Shown here piece after piece: positions 35,327 through 50,600 of a DNA stretch of 64,000 bases (the first letter of the stretch is position 1; the number at the start of each line of letters is the position of its first letter). Source of the DNA: Malachius bipustulatus (lineage: Eukaryota; Arthropoda; Insecta; Coleoptera; Melyridae); the NCBI GenBank assembly GCA_910589415.1, contig CAJUUM010000032.1:868001-932000 (forward strand), given 5' to 3'. The position numbers and the translations under genes were made by a program. The notes under the pieces are model-generated. The model searched no databases and was not told the origin of the DNA. It saw only the letters and a program-made list of their open reading frames with translations.

Positions 35327-38300
35327 CACCAATGGCTTTAATTTTTCGTTAGCGGCCCCCCAATGACCGTTAGCGCCCCACCAATGGCAGCTAGCGTCGC
35401 GATCTCCGTTCATTTTTATTACTTTCTTGCAATCCTAGAATCCACACGCCAACTGCGCTAGCGACACTCACTTTTCTGCGTTAGCGGCCCACCAATGGCC
35501 GCTAGCGTTCATTTTTATTACTTTTATGCAACCCTGGAATCCACACGCCAACTCCGCTAGCGACACGCACTTGGGATGCGTTAGCGAACCCCCAATGACC
35601 GTAAGCGGCCCACCAATGGCCGCTAGCGTCGCGAACTCCGTTCATTCTTATTACTTTTATGCAATCCTGGAATCTACACGCCAACTACGCTAGCGACACG
35701 CACTTGGGCTGCGTTAGCGGCCCACCAATGACCGTTAGCGGCCCACCAATGGCCGCTAGCGTTCATTTTTCGTTAGCGGGCAGCCAAAGTGGGTCATTTT
35801 TCGTTAGCGGCCCATCAATGGCGTTCATTTTTCGTTAGCGGGCCACCAATGACCGTTAGCGGCCCACCAATGGCCGCTAGCGTCGCGATCTCCATTCATT
35901 CTTATTACTTTTATGCAATCCTGGAATCCACACGCCAACTGCGCTAGCGACACGCACTTGGGCTGCGTTAGCGAACCACCAATGACCGTAAGCGGCCCAC
36001 CAATGGCCACTAGCTTAAATTTTTCGTTAGCGGGCAGCAAAAGTGCGCCATTTTTCGTTAGCAGCCCACCAATGGCGTTCATTTCTCGTAAGCGGCCCAC
36101 CAATGACCGTTGGCGGCCCACCACTGGCCGCTAGCGTCGCGAACTCTGTTCATTCTTATTACTTTTATGCAATCCTGGAATCCACACGCCAACTACGCTA
36201 GCGACACGCACTTGAGCTGCGTTAGCGGCCCACCAATGACCGTTAGCGGCCCACCAATGGCCGCTAGCGTTCATTTTTCGTTAGCGGGCAGTCAAAGTGG
36301 GTCATTTTTCGTTAGCGGCCCATCAATGGCGTTCATTTTTCGTTAGCGGGCCACCAATGACCGTTAGCGGCCCACCAATGGCCGCTAGCGTCGCGATCTC
36401 CGTTCATTTTTATTACTTTCATGCAATCCTGGAATCCACACGCCAACTGCGCTAGCGACACTCACTTTTCTGCGTTAGCGGCCCACCAATGGCCGCTAGC
36501 GTTCATTTTTATTACTTTTATGCAATCCTGGAATCCACACGCAAACTCCGCTAGCGACACGCACTTGGGATGCGTTAGCGAACCACCAATGACCGTAAGC
36601 GGCCCACCAATGGCCACTAGCTTTCATTTTTCGTTAGCGGGCAGCAAAAGTGAGCCATTTTTCGTTAGCAGCCCACCAATGGCGTTCATTTCTCGTAAGC
36701 GGCTCACCAATGACCGTTGGCGGCCCACCACTGGCCGCTAGCGTCGCGAACTCCGTTCATTCTTATTACTTTTATGCAATCCTGGAATCCACACGCCAAC
36801 TACGCTAGCGACACGCACTTGGGCTGCGTTAGCGGCCCACCAATGACCGTTAGCGGCCCACCAATGGCCGCTAGCGTTCATTTTTCGTTAGCGGGCAGCC
36901 AAAGTGGGTCATTTTTCGTTAGCGGCCCATCAATGGCGTTCATTTTTCGTTAGCGGGCCACCAATGACCGTAAGCGGCCCACCAATGGCCGCTAGCGTCG
37001 CGATCTCCGTTCATTCTTATTACTTTTATGCAATCCTGGAATCCACACGCCAACAACGCTAGCGACACGAACTTGGGCTGCGTTAGCGAACCACCAATGA
37101 CCGTTAGCGGCCCATCAATGGCCGTTAGCGTCGCGATCTCCGTTCATTTTTATTACTTTGATGCAATCCTGGAATCCAAACGCCAACTGCGCTAGCGACA
37201 CGCACTCAGGCTGCGTTAGCTGCCCACCAATGACCGTTAGCGCCTTACCAATGGCCGCTAGCGTCACGATCTCCGTTCATTTTTATTACTTTCTTGCAAT
37301 CCTAGAATCCACACGCCAACTGCGCTAGTGACACTCACTTTTCTGCGTTAGCGGCTCACCAATGGCCGCTAGCGGCTCACCAATGGCCGCTAGCGTCGCG
37401 ATCTCCGTTCATTTTTATTACTTTCATGCAATCCTGGAATCCACACGCCAACTGCGCTAGCGACACGCACTTGGGCTGCGTTAGCGGGCCACCACTGACC
37501 GTTAGCGGCCCACCAATTGCCACTAGCTTTCATTTTTCGTTAGCGGGCAGCAAAAGTGCGCCATTTTTCGTTAGCAGCCCACCAATGGCGTTCATTTTTC
37601 GTTAGCGGCCACCAATGACAGTCAGCTGCCCACCAATGGCCGCTAGCGTACATTTTTATTATTTTTATGCAATCCTGGAATCCACACGCCAACTGCGCTA
37701 GCGACAGGCACTTGGGCTGCGTTAACGGCCCACCAATGACCGTTAGCGGACCACAAATAGCCGCTAGGGGCACACAAATGGCCGCTAGCGTTCATTTTTA
37801 TTACTTTCATGCAATCCTGGAATCCACACTTCAACTGCGCTAGCGACACGCACTTGGGCTGCGTTAGCGGGCCCCCACTGACCGTTAGCGGCCCAACAAT
37901 GGCCACTAGCTTTCATTTTTCGTTAGCTAACAGCAAAAGTGCATCATTTTTCGTTAGCGGCCCACCAATGGCTTTCATTTTTCGTTAGCGGCCCCCCAAT
38001 GACCGTTAGCGCCCCACCAATGGCAGCTAGCGTTGCGATCTCCGTTCATTTTTATTACTTTCTTGCAATCCTAGAATCCACACGCCAACTGCGCTAGCGA
38101 CACTCACTTTTCTGCGTTAGCGGCCCACCAATGGCCGCTAGCGTTCATTTTTATTACTTTTATGCAATCCTGGAATCCACACGCCAACTCCGCTAGCGAC
38201 ACGCACTTGAAATGCGTTAGCGAACCACCAATGACCGTAAGCGGCCCACCAATGGCCACTAGCTTAAATTTTTCGTTAGCGGGCAGCAAAAGTGCGCCAT

Positions 38301-40809
38301 TTTTCGTTAGCAGCCCACCAATGGCGTTCATTTCTCGTAAGCGGCCCACCAATGACCGTTGGCGGCCCACCACTGGCCGCTAGCGTCGCGAACTCCGTTC
38401 ATTCTTATTACTTTTATGCAATCCTGGAATCCACACGCCAACTACGCTAGCGACACGCACTTGGGCTGCGTTAGCGGCCTACCAATGACCGTTAGCGGCC
38501 CACCAATGGCCGCTAGCGTTCATTTTTCGTTAGCGGGCAGCCAAAGTGGGTCATTTTTCGTTAGCGGCCCATCAATGGCGTTCATTTTTCGTTAGCGGGC
38601 CACCAATGACCGTTAGCGGCCTACCAATGGCCGCTAGCGTCGCGATCTCCATTCATTCTTATTACTTTTATGCAATCCTGGAATCCACACGCCAACAACG
38701 CTAGCGACACGAACTTGGGCTGCGTTAGCGGTCCACCAATGACAGTTAGCGGCCCACCAATGGCCGCTAGGGGCACACAAATGGCCGCTAGCGTTCATTT
38801 TTATTACTTTGATGCAATCCTGAAATCCACACGCCAACTGCGCTAGCGACACGCACTTGGGCTGCGTTATCGGGCCACCACTGACCGTTAGCGGCCCACC
38901 AGTGGCCACTAGCTTTCATTTTTCGTTAGCTAACAGCAAAAGTGCGCCATTTTACGTTAGCGGCCCACCAACGGCTTTCATTTTTCGTTAGCGGCCCATT
39001 AATGACCGTTAGCGGCCCACCAATGGCCGCGAGCGTTCATTTTTCGTTAGCGGGCAGCCAAAGTGGGTCATTTTTCGTTAGCGGCCCACCAATGGCGTTC
39101 ATTTTTAGTTAGCGGCCCACCAATGACCGTTAGCGGCCCACCAATGGCCGCTAGCGTCGCGATCTCCATTCATTCTCATTACTTTTATGCAATCCTGGAA
39201 TCCACACGCCAACAACGCTAGCGACACGCACTTGGGCTGCGTTAGCGGCCCATCAATGACCGTTAGCGGCCCACCAATGGCCGCTAGCGTTCATTTTTCG
39301 TTAGCGGGCAGCCAAAGTGGGTCATTTTTCGTTAGCGGCCCACCAATGGCGTTCATTTTTAGTTAGCGGCCCACCAATGACCGTTAGCGGCCCACCAATG
39401 GCCGCTAGCGTCGCGATCTCCATTCATTCTCATTACTTTTATGCAATCCTGGAATCCACACGCCAACAACGCTAGCGACACGCACTTGGGCTTCGTTAGC
39501 GGCCCACAAATGACAGTTAGCGGCCCACCAATGGCCGCTAGCTTTCATTTTTCGTTAGCTAACAGCAAAAGTGCGCCATTTTTCGTTAGCGGCCCACCAT
39601 TGGCTTTCATTTTTCGTTAGCGGCCCACCAATGACCGTTAGCGGCCCACCACTGGCCGCTAGCGTTGCGAACTCCGTTAATTCTTATTACTTTTATTCAA
39701 TCCTGGAATTCACACGCCAACTTGGCTAGCGACACGCACTTGGGCTGCGTTAGCGAACTACCAGTGACCGTTAGCGCCCCACCAATGGCCGCTAACGTCG
39801 CGATCTCCGTTCATTTTTATTACTTCCTTGCAATCCTAGAATCCACACGACAACTGCGCTAGCGACACTCACTTTTCTGCGTTAGCGGCTCACCAATGGC
39901 CGCTAGCGGCTCACCAATGGCCGCTAGCGTCGCGATCTTCGTTCATTTTTATTACTTTCATGCAATCCTGGAATCCACACGCCAACTGCGCTAGCGACAC
40001 GCACTTGGGCTGCGTTAGCGGCCCACCAATGACCGTTAGCGGCCCACAAATGGCCGATAGGTGCACACAAATTTCAATTAGCGTTCATTTTTATTACTTT
40101 CATGCAATCCTGGAATCCACACGCCAACTGCGCTAGCGACACGCGTTTGGGCTGCGTTAGCGGGCCACCACTGTCCGTTAGCGGCCCACCAATGGCCGCT
40201 AGCGTCGTGATCTCCGTTCATTTTTATTACTTTTATGCAATTCCGTAATCCACACGCCAACTGCGCTAGCGACACGCACTTGGGCTGCGTTAGCGAACCA
40301 CCAATGACCGTTAGCGGCCCACCAATGGCCACTAGCTTTCATTTTTCGTTAGCGGGCAGCAAAATTGCGCCATTTTTCGTTAGCGGCCCACCAATGGCTT
40401 TCATTTTTCGTTAGCGGCCCACCAATGACCGTTAGCGGTCCACCACTGGCCGCTAGCGTCGCAAACTCCGTTCATTCTTATTACTTTTATGCAATCCTGG
40501 AATCCACACGCCAACTACGCTAGCGACACGCACTTGGGCTGCGCTAGCGGCCCATCAATGACCGTTAGCGGCTCACCAATGGCCGCTAGCGTTCATTTTT
40601 ATTACTTTCATGCAATCCTGGAATCCACACGCCAACTGCGCTAGCGACACGCACTTGAGCTGCGTTAGCGAACCACCAATGACCGTTAGCGGCCCACCAA
40701 TGGCCGCTAGCGTTCATTTTTCGTTAGCGGGCAGCCAAAGTGGGTCATTTTTCGTTAGCGGCCCATCAATGGCGTTCATTTTTCGTTAGCGGGCCACCAA
40801 TGACCGTTA

Positions 40810-42928
40810 GCGGCCCACCAATGGCCGCTAGCGTCGCGATCTCCATTCATTCTTATTACTTTTATGCAATCCTGGAATCCACACGCCAACAACGCTAGCG
40901 ACACGAACTTGGGCTGCGTTAGCGGCGCACCAATGACAGTTAGCGGCCCACCAATGGCCGCTAGGGGCACACAAATGGCCGCTAGCGTTCATTTTTTTTA
41001 CTTTGATGCAATCCTGAAATCCACACGCCAACTGCGCTAGCGACACGCACTTGGGCTGCGTTATCGGGCCACCACTGACCGTTAGCGGCCCACCAATGGC
41101 CACTAGCTTTCATTTTTCGTTAGCTAACAGCAAAAGTGCGCCATTTTTCGTTAGCGGCCCACCAACGGCTTTCATTTTTCGTTAGCGGCCCATTAATGAC
41201 CGTTAGCGGCCCACCAATGGCCGCTAGCGTTCATTTTTCGTTAGCGGGCAGCCAAAGTGGGTCATTTTTCGTTAGCGGCCCACCAATGGCGTTCATTTTT
41301 AGTTAGCGGCCCACCAATGACCGTTAGCGGCCCACCAATGGCCGCTAGCGTCGCGATCTCCATTCATTCTCATTACTTTTATGCAATCCTGGAATCCACA
41401 CGCCAACAACGCTAGCGACACGCACTTGGGCTGCGTTAGCGGCCCATCAATGACCGTTAGCGGCTCACCAATTGCCGCTAGCGTTCATTTTTCGTTAGCG
41501 GGCAGCCAAAGTGGGTCATTTTTCGTTAGCGGCCCACCAATGGCGTTCATTTTTAGTTAGCGGCCCACCAATGACCGTTAGCGGCCCACCAATGGCCGCT
41601 AGCGTCGCGATCTCCATTCATTCTCATTACTTTTATGCATTCCTGGAATCCACACGCCAACAACGCTAGCGACACGCACTTGGGCTTCGTTAGCGGCCCA
41701 CCAATGACAGTTAGCGGCCCACCAATGGCCGCTAGCTTTCATTTTTCGTTAGCTAACAGCAAAAGTGCGCCATTTTTCGTTAGCGGCCCACCAATGGCCG
41801 CTAGCGTCGTGATCTCCGTTCATTTATATTACTTTTATGCAATTCCGTAATCCACACGCCAACTGCGCTAGCGACACGCACTTGGGCTGCGTTAGCGAAC
41901 CACCAATGACCGTTAGCGGCCCACCAATGGCCACTAGCTTTCATTTTTCGTTAGCGGGCAGCAAAATTGCGCCATTTTTCGTTAGCGGCCCACCAATGGC
42001 TTTCATTTTTCGTTAGCGGCCCACCAATGACCGTTAGCGGTCCACCACTGGCCGCTAGCGTCGCAAACTCCGTTCATTCTTATTACTTTTATGCAATCCT
42101 GGAATCCACACGCCAACTACGCTAGCGACACGCACTTGGGCTGCGCTAGCGGCCCATCAATGACCGTTAGCGGCTCACCAATGGCCGCTAGCGTTCATTT
42201 TTATTACTTTCATGCAATCCTGGAATCCACACGCCAACTGCGCTAGCGACACGCACTTGAGCTGCGTTAGCGAACCACCAATGACCGTTAGCGGCCCACC
42301 AATGGCCGCTAGCGTTCATTTTTCGTTAGCGGGCAGCCAAAGTGGGTCATTTTTCGTTAGCGGCCCATCAATGGCGTTCATTTTTCGTTAGCGGGCCACC
42401 AATGACCGTTAGCGGCCCACCAATGGCCGCTAGCGTCGCGATCTTAATTCATTCTTATTACTTTTATGCAATCCTGGAATCCACACGCCAACAACGCTAG
42501 CGACACGAACTTGGGCTGCGTTAGCGGCCCACCAATGACAGTTAGCGGCCCACCAATGGCCGCTAGGGGCACACAAATGGCCGCTAGCGTTCATTTTTAT
42601 TACTTTGATGCAATCCTGAAATCCACACGCCTACTGCGCTAGCGACACGCACTTGGGCTGCGTTATCGGGCCACCACTGACCGTTAGCGGCCCACCAATG
42701 GCCACTAGCTTTCATTTTTCGTTAGCTAACAGCAAAAGTGCGCCATTTTTCGTTAGCGGCCCACCAACGGCTTTCATTTTTCGTTAGCGGCCCATTAATA
42801 ACCGTTAGCGGCCCACCAATGGCCGCTAGCGTTCATTTTCCGTTAGCGGGCAGCCAAAGTGGGTCATTTTTCGTTAGCGGCCCACCAATGGCGTTCATTT
42901 TTAGTTACCTGCCCACCAATGACCGTTA
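40810..42928. repeat. Satellite B about 2.1-kb tandem duplication, copy 1
   Basis: Pairs with the next block at offset 2,119 bp (for example 40828 with 42947). The offset falls to 2,092 bp beyond 43750 because copy 2 lost 27 bp there. Internal markers are CGATCTTAATTCATTC at 42439 and CCCATTAATAACC at 42791. Edges are approximate because smaller blocks are shared within the unit. Confidence 0.8.
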
Positions 42929-45020
42929 GCGGCCCACCAATGGCCGCTAGCGTCGCGATCTCCATTCATTCTCATTACTTTTATGCAATCCTGGAATCCA
43001 CACGCCAACAACGCTAGCGACACGAACTTGGGCTGCGTTAGCGGCGCACCAATGACAGTTAGCGGCCCACCAATGGCCGCTAGGGGCACACAAATGGCCG
43101 CTAGCGTTCATTTTTTTTACTTTGATGCAATCCTGAAATCCACACGCCAACTGCGCTAGCGACACGCACTTGGGCTGCGTTATCGGGCCACCACTGACCG
43201 TTAGCGGCCCACCAATGGCCACTAGCTTTCATTTTTCGTTAGCTAACAGCAAAAGTGCGCCATTTTTCGTTAGCGGCCCACCAACGGCTTTCATTTTTCG
43301 TTAGCGGCCCATTAATGACCGTTAGCGGCCCACCAATGGCCGCTAGCGTTCATTTTTCGTTAGCGGGCAGCCAAAGTGGGTCATTTTTCGTTAGCGGCCC
43401 ACCAATGGCGTTCATTTTTAGTTAGCGGCCCACCAATGACCGTTAGCGGCCCACCAATGGCCGCTAGCGTCGCGATCTCCATTCATTCTCATTACTTTTA
43501 TGCAATCCTGGAATCCACACGCCAACAACGCTAGCGACACGCACTTGGGCTGCGTTAGCGGCCCATCAATGACCGTTAGCGGCTCACCAATTGCCGCTAG
43601 CGTTCATTTTTCGTTAGCGGGCAGCCAAAGTGGGTCATTTTTCGTTAGCGGCCCACCAATGGCGTTCATTTTTAGTTAGCGGCCCACCAATGACCGTTAG
43701 CGGCCCACCAATGGCCGCTAGCGTCGCGATCTCCATTCATTCTCATTCTCAACAACGCTAGCGACACGCACTTGGGCTTCGTTAGCGGCCCACCAATGAC
43801 AGTTAGCGGCCCACCAATGGCCGCTAGCTTTCATTTTTCGTTAGCTAACAGCAAAAGTGCGCCATTTTTCGTTAGCGGCCCACCAATGGCCGCTAGCGTC
43901 GTGATCTCCGTTCATTTATATTACTTTTATGCAATTCCGTAATCCACACGCCAACTGCGCTAGCGACACGCACTTGGGCTGCGTTAGCGAACCACCAATG
44001 ACCGTTAGCGGCCCACCAATGGCCACTAGCTCTCATTTTTCGTTAGCGGGCAGCAAAATTGCGCCATTTTTCGTTAGCGGCCCACCAATGGCTTTCATTT
44101 TTCGTTAGCGGCCCACCAATGACCGTTAGCGGTCCACCACTGGCCGCTAGCGTCGCAAACTCCGTTCATTCTTATTACTTTTATGCAATCCTGGAATCCA
44201 CACGCCAACTACGCTAGCGACACGCACTTGGGCTGCGCTAGCGGCCCATCAATGACCGTTAGCGGCTCACCAATGGCCGCTAGCGTTCATTTTTATTACT
44301 TTCATGCAATCCTGGAATCCACACGCCAACTGCGCTAGCGACACGCACTTGAGCTGCGTTAGCGAACCACCAATGACCGTTAGCGGCCCACCAATGGCCG
44401 CTAGCGTTCATTTTTCGTTAGCGGGCAGCCAAAGTGGGTCATTTTTCGTTAGCGGCCCATCAATGGCGTTCATTTTTCGTTAGCGGGCCACCAATGACCG
44501 TTAGCGGCCCACCAATGGCCGCTAGCGTCGCGATCTTAATTCATTCTTATTACTTTTATGCAATCCTGGAATCCACACGCCAACAACGCTAGCGACACGA
44601 ACTTGGGCTGCGTTAGCGGCCCACCAATGACAGTTAGCGGCCCACCAATGGCCGCTAGGGGCACACAAATGGCCGCTAGCGTTCATTTTTATTACTTTGA
44701 TGCAATCCTGAAATCCACACGCCTACTGCGCTAGCGACACGCACTTGGGCTGCGTTATCGGGCCACCACTGACCGTTAGCGGCCCACCAATGGCCACTAG
44801 CTTTCATTTTTCGTTAGCTAACAGCAAAAGTGCGCCATTTTTCGTTAGCGGCCCACCAACGGCTTTCATTTTTCGTTAGCGGCCCATTAATAACCGTTAG
44901 CGGCCCACCAATGGCCGCTAGCGTTCATTTTCCGTTAGCGGGCAGCCAAAGTGGGTCATTTTTCGTTAGCGGCCCACCAATGGCGTTCATTTTTAGTTAG
45001 CGGCCCACCAATGACCGTTA
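42929..45020. repeat. Satellite B about 2.1-kb tandem duplication, copy 2
   Basis: Markers CGATCTTAATTCATTC at 44531 and CCCATTAATAACC at 44883 match copy 1 at offset 2,092 bp. Near 43748 the module reads CATTCTCATTCTCAACAACG, a 27-bp deletion of the usual ACTTTTATGC...CACACGCC stretch. The downstream 14.6-kb copy contains only one such unit (marker at 57018). Confidence 0.82.
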
Positions 45021-47677
45021 GCGGCCCACCAATGGCCGCTAGCGTCGCGATCTCCATTCATTCTCATTACTTTTATGCAATCCTGGAATCCACACGCCAA
45101 CAACGCTAGCGACACGCACTTGGGCTGCGTTAGCGGCCCATCAATGACCGTTAGCGGCCCACCAATGGCCGCTAGCGTTCATTTTTCGTTAGCGGGCAGC
45201 CAAAGTGGGTCATTTTTCGTTAGCGGCCCACCAATGACCGTTAGCGGCCCACCAATGGCCGCTAGCGTCGCGATCTCCATTCATTCTCATTACTTTTATG
45301 CATTCCTGGAATCCACACGCCAACAACGCTAGCGACACGCACTTGGGCTTCGTTAGCGGCCCACCAATGACAGTTAGCGGCCCACCAATGGCCGCTAGCT
45401 TTCATTTTTCGTTAGCTATCAGCAAAAGTGCGCCATTTTTCGTTAGCGGCCCACCATTGGCTTTCATTTTTCGTTAGCGGCCCACCAATGACCGTTAGCG
45501 GCCCACCACTGGCCGCTAGCGTCGCGAACTCCGTTCATTCTTATTACTTTTATTCAATCCTGGAATTCACACGCCAACTTGGCTAGCGACACGCACTTGG
45601 GCTGCGTTAGCGAACTACCAGTGACCGTTAGCGCCCCACCAATGGCCGCTAACGTCGCGATCTCCGTTCATTTTTATTACTTCCTTGCAATCCTAGAATC
45701 CACACGACAACTGCGCTAGCGACACTCACTTTTCTGCGTTAGCGGCTCACCAATGGCCGCTAGCGGCTCACCAATGGCCGCTAGCGTCGCGATCTTCGTT
45801 CATTTTTATTACTTTCATGCAGTCCTGGAATCCACACGCCAACTGCGCTAGCGACACGCACTTGGGCTGCGTTAGCGGCCCACCAATGACCGTTAGCGGC
45901 CCACAAATGGCCGATAGGTGCACACAAATTTCAATTAGCGTTCATTTTTATTACTTTCATGCAATCCTGGAATCCACACGCCAACTGCGCTAGCGACACG
46001 CGTTTGGGCTGCGTTAGCGGGCCACCACTGTCCGTTAGCGGCCCACCAATGGCCGCTAGCGTCGTGATCTCCGTTCATTTTTATTACTTTTATGCAATTC
46101 CGTAATCCACACGCCAACTGCGCTAGCGACACGCACTTGGGCTGCGTTAGCGAACCACCAATGACCGTTAGCGGCCCACCAATGGCCACTAGCTTTCATT
46201 TTTCGTTAGCGGGCAGCAAAATTGCGCCATTTTTCGTTAGCGGCCCACCAATGGCTTTCATTTTTCGTTAGCGGCCCACCAATGACCGTTAGCGGTCCAC
46301 CACTGGCCGCTAGCGTCGCAAACTCCGTTCATTCTTATTACTTTTATGCAATCCTGGAATCCACACGCCAACTACGCTAGCGACACGCACTTGGGCTGCG
46401 CTAGCGGCCCATCAATGACCGTTAGCGGCTCACCAATGGCCGCTAGCGTTCATTTTTATTACTTTCATGCAATCCTGGAATCCACACGCCAACTGCGCTA
46501 GCGACACGCACTTGAGCTGCGTTAGCGAACCACCAATGACCGTTAGCGGCCCACCAATGGCCGCTAGCGTCGTGATCTCCGTTCATTTTTATTACTTTTA
46601 TGCAATTCCGTAATCCACACGCCAACTGCGCTAGCGACACGCACTTGGGCTGCGTTAGCGAACCACCAATGACCGTTAGCGGCCCACCAATGGCCACTAG
46701 CTTTCATTTTTCGTTAGCAGGCAGCAAAAGTGCGCCATTTTTCGTTAGCAGCCCACCAATGGCGTTCATTTTTCGTAAGCGACCCACCAATGACCGTTAG
46801 CGGCCCACCACTGGCCGCTATCGTCGCGAACTACGTTCATTCTTATCACTTTTATGCAATCCTGGAATCCACACGCCAACTACGCTAGCGACACGCACTT
46901 AGGCTGCGTTAGCGGCCCACCAATGACCGTTAGCGGCCCACCAATGGCCGCTAGCGTCGTGATCTCCTTTCATTTTTATTACTTTTATGCAATTCCGTAA
47001 TCCACACGCCAACTGCGCTAGCGACACGCACTTGGGCTGCGTTAGCGAACCACCAATGACCGTTAGCGGCCCACCAATGGCCGCTAGCGTTAATTTTTAT
47101 TACTTTTATGCAATCCTGGAATCCACACGCCAACTCCGCTAGCGACACGCACTTGGGATGCGTTAGCGAACCACCAATGACCGTAAGCGGCCCACCAATG
47201 GCCACTAGCTTTCATTTTTCGTTAGCGGGCAGCAAAACTGCGCCATTTTTCGTTAGCAGTCCACCAATGGCGTTCATTTCTCGTAAGCGGCCCACCAATG
47301 ACCGTTAGCGGCCCACCACTGGCCGCTAGCGTCGCGAACTCCGTTCATTCTTATTACTTTTATGCAATCCTGGAATCCACACGCCAACTACGCTAGCGAC
47401 ACGCACTTGGGCTGCGTTAGCGGCCCACCAATGACCGTTAGCGGCCCACCAATGGCCGCTAGCGTTCATTTTTCGTTAGCGGGCAGCCAAAGTGGGTCAT
47501 TTTTCGTTAGCGGCCCACCAATGGCGTTCATTTTTCGTTAGCGGCCCACCAATGACCGTTAGCGGCTCACCAATGGCCGCTAGCGTCGCGATCTCCATTC
47601 ATTCTTATTACTTTTATGCAATCCTGGAATCCACACGCCAACTACGCTAGCGACACGCACTTGGGCTGCGTTAGCGG

Positions 47678-50600
47678 CCCACCAATGACCGTTAGCGGCC
47701 CACCAATGGCCGCTAGCGTCGCGATCTCCATTCATTCTTATTACTTTTATGCAATCCTGGAATCCACACGCCAACAACGCTAGCGACACGAACTTGGGCT
47801 GCGTTAGCGAACCACCAATGACCGTTAGCGGCCCATCAATGGCCGTTAGCGTTGCGATCTCCGTTCATTTTTATTACTTTGATGCAATCCTGGAATCCAA
47901 ACGCCAACTGCGCTAGCGACACGCACTCAGGCTGCGTTAGCTGCATACCAATGACCGTTAGCGCCTTACCAATGGCCGCTAGCGTCACGATCTCCGTTCA
48001 TTTTTATTACTTTCTTGCAATCCTAGAATCCACACGCCAACTGCGCTAGTGACACTCACTTTTCTGCGTTAGCGGCTCACCAATGGCCGCTAGCGGCTCA
48101 CCAATGGCCGCTAGCGTCGCGATCTCCGTTCATTTTTATTACTTTCATGCAATCCTGGAATCCACACGCCAACTGCGCTAGCGACACGCACTTGGGCTGC
48201 GTTAGCGGGCCACCACTGACCGTTAGCGGCCCACCAATTGCCACTAGCTTTCATTTTTCGTTAGCGGGCAGCAAAAGTGCGCCATTTTTCGTTAGCAGCC
48301 CACCAATGGCGTTCATTTTTCGTTAGCGGCCCACCAATGACAGTCAGCTGCCCACCAATGGCCGCTAGCGTACATTTTTATTACTTTTATGCAATCCTGG
48401 AATCCACACGCCAACTGCGCTAGCGACAGGCACTTGGGCTGCGTTAACGGCCCACCAATGACCGTTAGCGGACCACAAATAGCCGCTAGGGGCACACAAA
48501 TGGCCGCTAGCGTTCATTTTTATTACTTTCATGCAATCCTGGAATCCACACGTCAACTGCGCTAGCGACACGCACTTGGGCTGCGTTAGCGGGCCCCCAC
48601 TGACCGTTAGCGGCCCAACAATGGCCACTAGCTTTCATTTTTCGTTAGCGGGCAGCAAAAGTGCGCCATTTTTCGTTAGCAGCCCACCAATGGCGTTTAT
48701 TTCTCGTAAGCGGCCCACCAATGACCGTTGGCGGCCCACCACTGGCCGCTAGCGTCGCGAACTCCGTTCATTCTTATTACTTTTATGCAATCCTGGAATT
48801 GACACGCCAACCACGCTAGCGACACGCACTTGGGCTGCGTTAGCGGCCCACCAATGACCGTTAGCGGCCCACCAATGGCCGCTAGCGTTCATTTTTCGTT
48901 AGCGGGCAGCCAAAGTGGGTCATTTTTCGTTAGCGGCCCATCAATGGCGTTCATTTTTCGTTAGCGGGCCACCAATGACCGTTAGCGGCCCACCAATGGC
49001 CGCTAGCGTCGCGATCTCCATTCATTCTTATTACTTTTATGCAATCCTGGAATCCACACGCCAACAACGCTAGCGACACGAACTTGGGCTGCGTTAGCGA
49101 ACCACCAATGACCGTTAGCGGCCCATCAATGGCCGTTAGCGTCGCGATCTCCGTTCATTTTTATTACTTTGATGCAATCCTGGAATCCAAACGCCAACTG
49201 CGCTAGCGACACGCACTCAGGCTGCGTTAGCTGCCCACCAATGACCGTTAGCGCCTTACCAATGGCCGCTAGCGTCACGATCTCCGTTCATTTTTATTAC
49301 TTTCTTGCAATCCTAGAATCCACACGCCAACTGCGCTAGTGACACTCACTTTTCTGCGTTAGCGGCTCACCAATGGCCGCTAGCGGCTCACCAATGGCCG
49401 CTAGCGTCGCGATCTCCGTTCATTTTTATTACTTTCATGCAATCCTGGAATCCACACGCCAACTGCGCTAGCGACACGCACTTGGGCTGCGTTAGCGGGC
49501 CACCACTGACCGTTAGCGGCCCACCAATTGCCACTAGCTTTCATTTTTCGTTAGCGGGCAGCAAAAGTGCGCCATTTTTCGTTAGCAGCCCACCAATGGC
49601 GTTCATTTTTCGTTAGCGGCCCACCAATGACAGTCAGCTGCCCACCAATGGCCGCTAGCGTACATTTTTATTACTTTTATGCAATTCTGGAATCCACACG
49701 CCAACTGCGCTAGCGACAGGCACTTGGGCTGCGTTAACGGCCCACCAATGACCGTTAGCGGACCACAAATAGCCGCTAGGGGCACACAAATGGCCGCTAG
49801 CGTTCATTTTTATTACTTTCATGCAATCTTGGAATCCACACGTCAACTGCGCTAGCGACACGCACTTGGGCTGCGTTAGCGGGCCCCCACTGACCGTTAG
49901 CGGCCCACCAATGGCTTTAATTTTTCGTTAGCGGCCCCCCAATGACCGTTAGCGCCCCACCAATGGCAGCTAGCGTCGCGATCTCCGTTCATTTTTATTA
50001 CTTTCTTGCAATCCTAGAATCCACACGCCAACTGCGCTAGCGACACTCACTTTTCTGCGTTAGCGGCCCACCAATGGCCGCTAGCGTTCATTTTTATTAC
50101 TTTTATGCAACCCTGGAATCCACACGCCAACTCCGCTAGCGACACGCACTTGGGATGCGTTAGCGAACCACCAATGACCGTAAGCGGCCCACCAATGGCC
50201 GCTAGCGTCGCGAACTCCGTTCATTCTTATTACTTTTATGCAATCCTGGAATCTACACGCCAACTACGCTAGCGACACGCACTTGGGCTGCGTTAGCGGC
50301 CCACCAATGACCGTTAGCGGCCCACCAATGGCCGCTAGCGTTCATTTTTCGTTAGCGGGCAGCCAAAGTGGGTCATTTTTCGTTAGCGGCCCATCAATGG
50401 CGTTCATTTTTCGTTAGCGGGCCACCAATGACCGTTAGCGGCCCACCAATGGCCGCTAGCGTCGCGATCTCCATTCATTCTTATTACTTTTATGCAATCC
50501 TGGAATCCACACGCCAACTGCGCTAGCGACACGCACTTGGGCTGCGTTAGCGAACCACCAATGACCGTAAGCGGCCCACCAATGGCCACTAGCTTAAATT

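Larger units (their letters stand above)
33098..47677. repeat. Satellite B 14.6-kb segmental duplication, copy 1
   Basis: From 33098 the sequence repeats at 47678 onward with offset 14,580 bp. The offset becomes 14,579 bp after a one-base difference in a C run (GGGCCCCCCACTG near 34011, one C fewer near 48591). Upstream of 33098 the two flanks differ (CATTTTTCG against TGGGCTGCG), which places the breakpoint inside the shared 21-bp subrepeat. The block contains the 1,291-bp and 2.1-kb tandem duplications. Confidence 0.92.
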
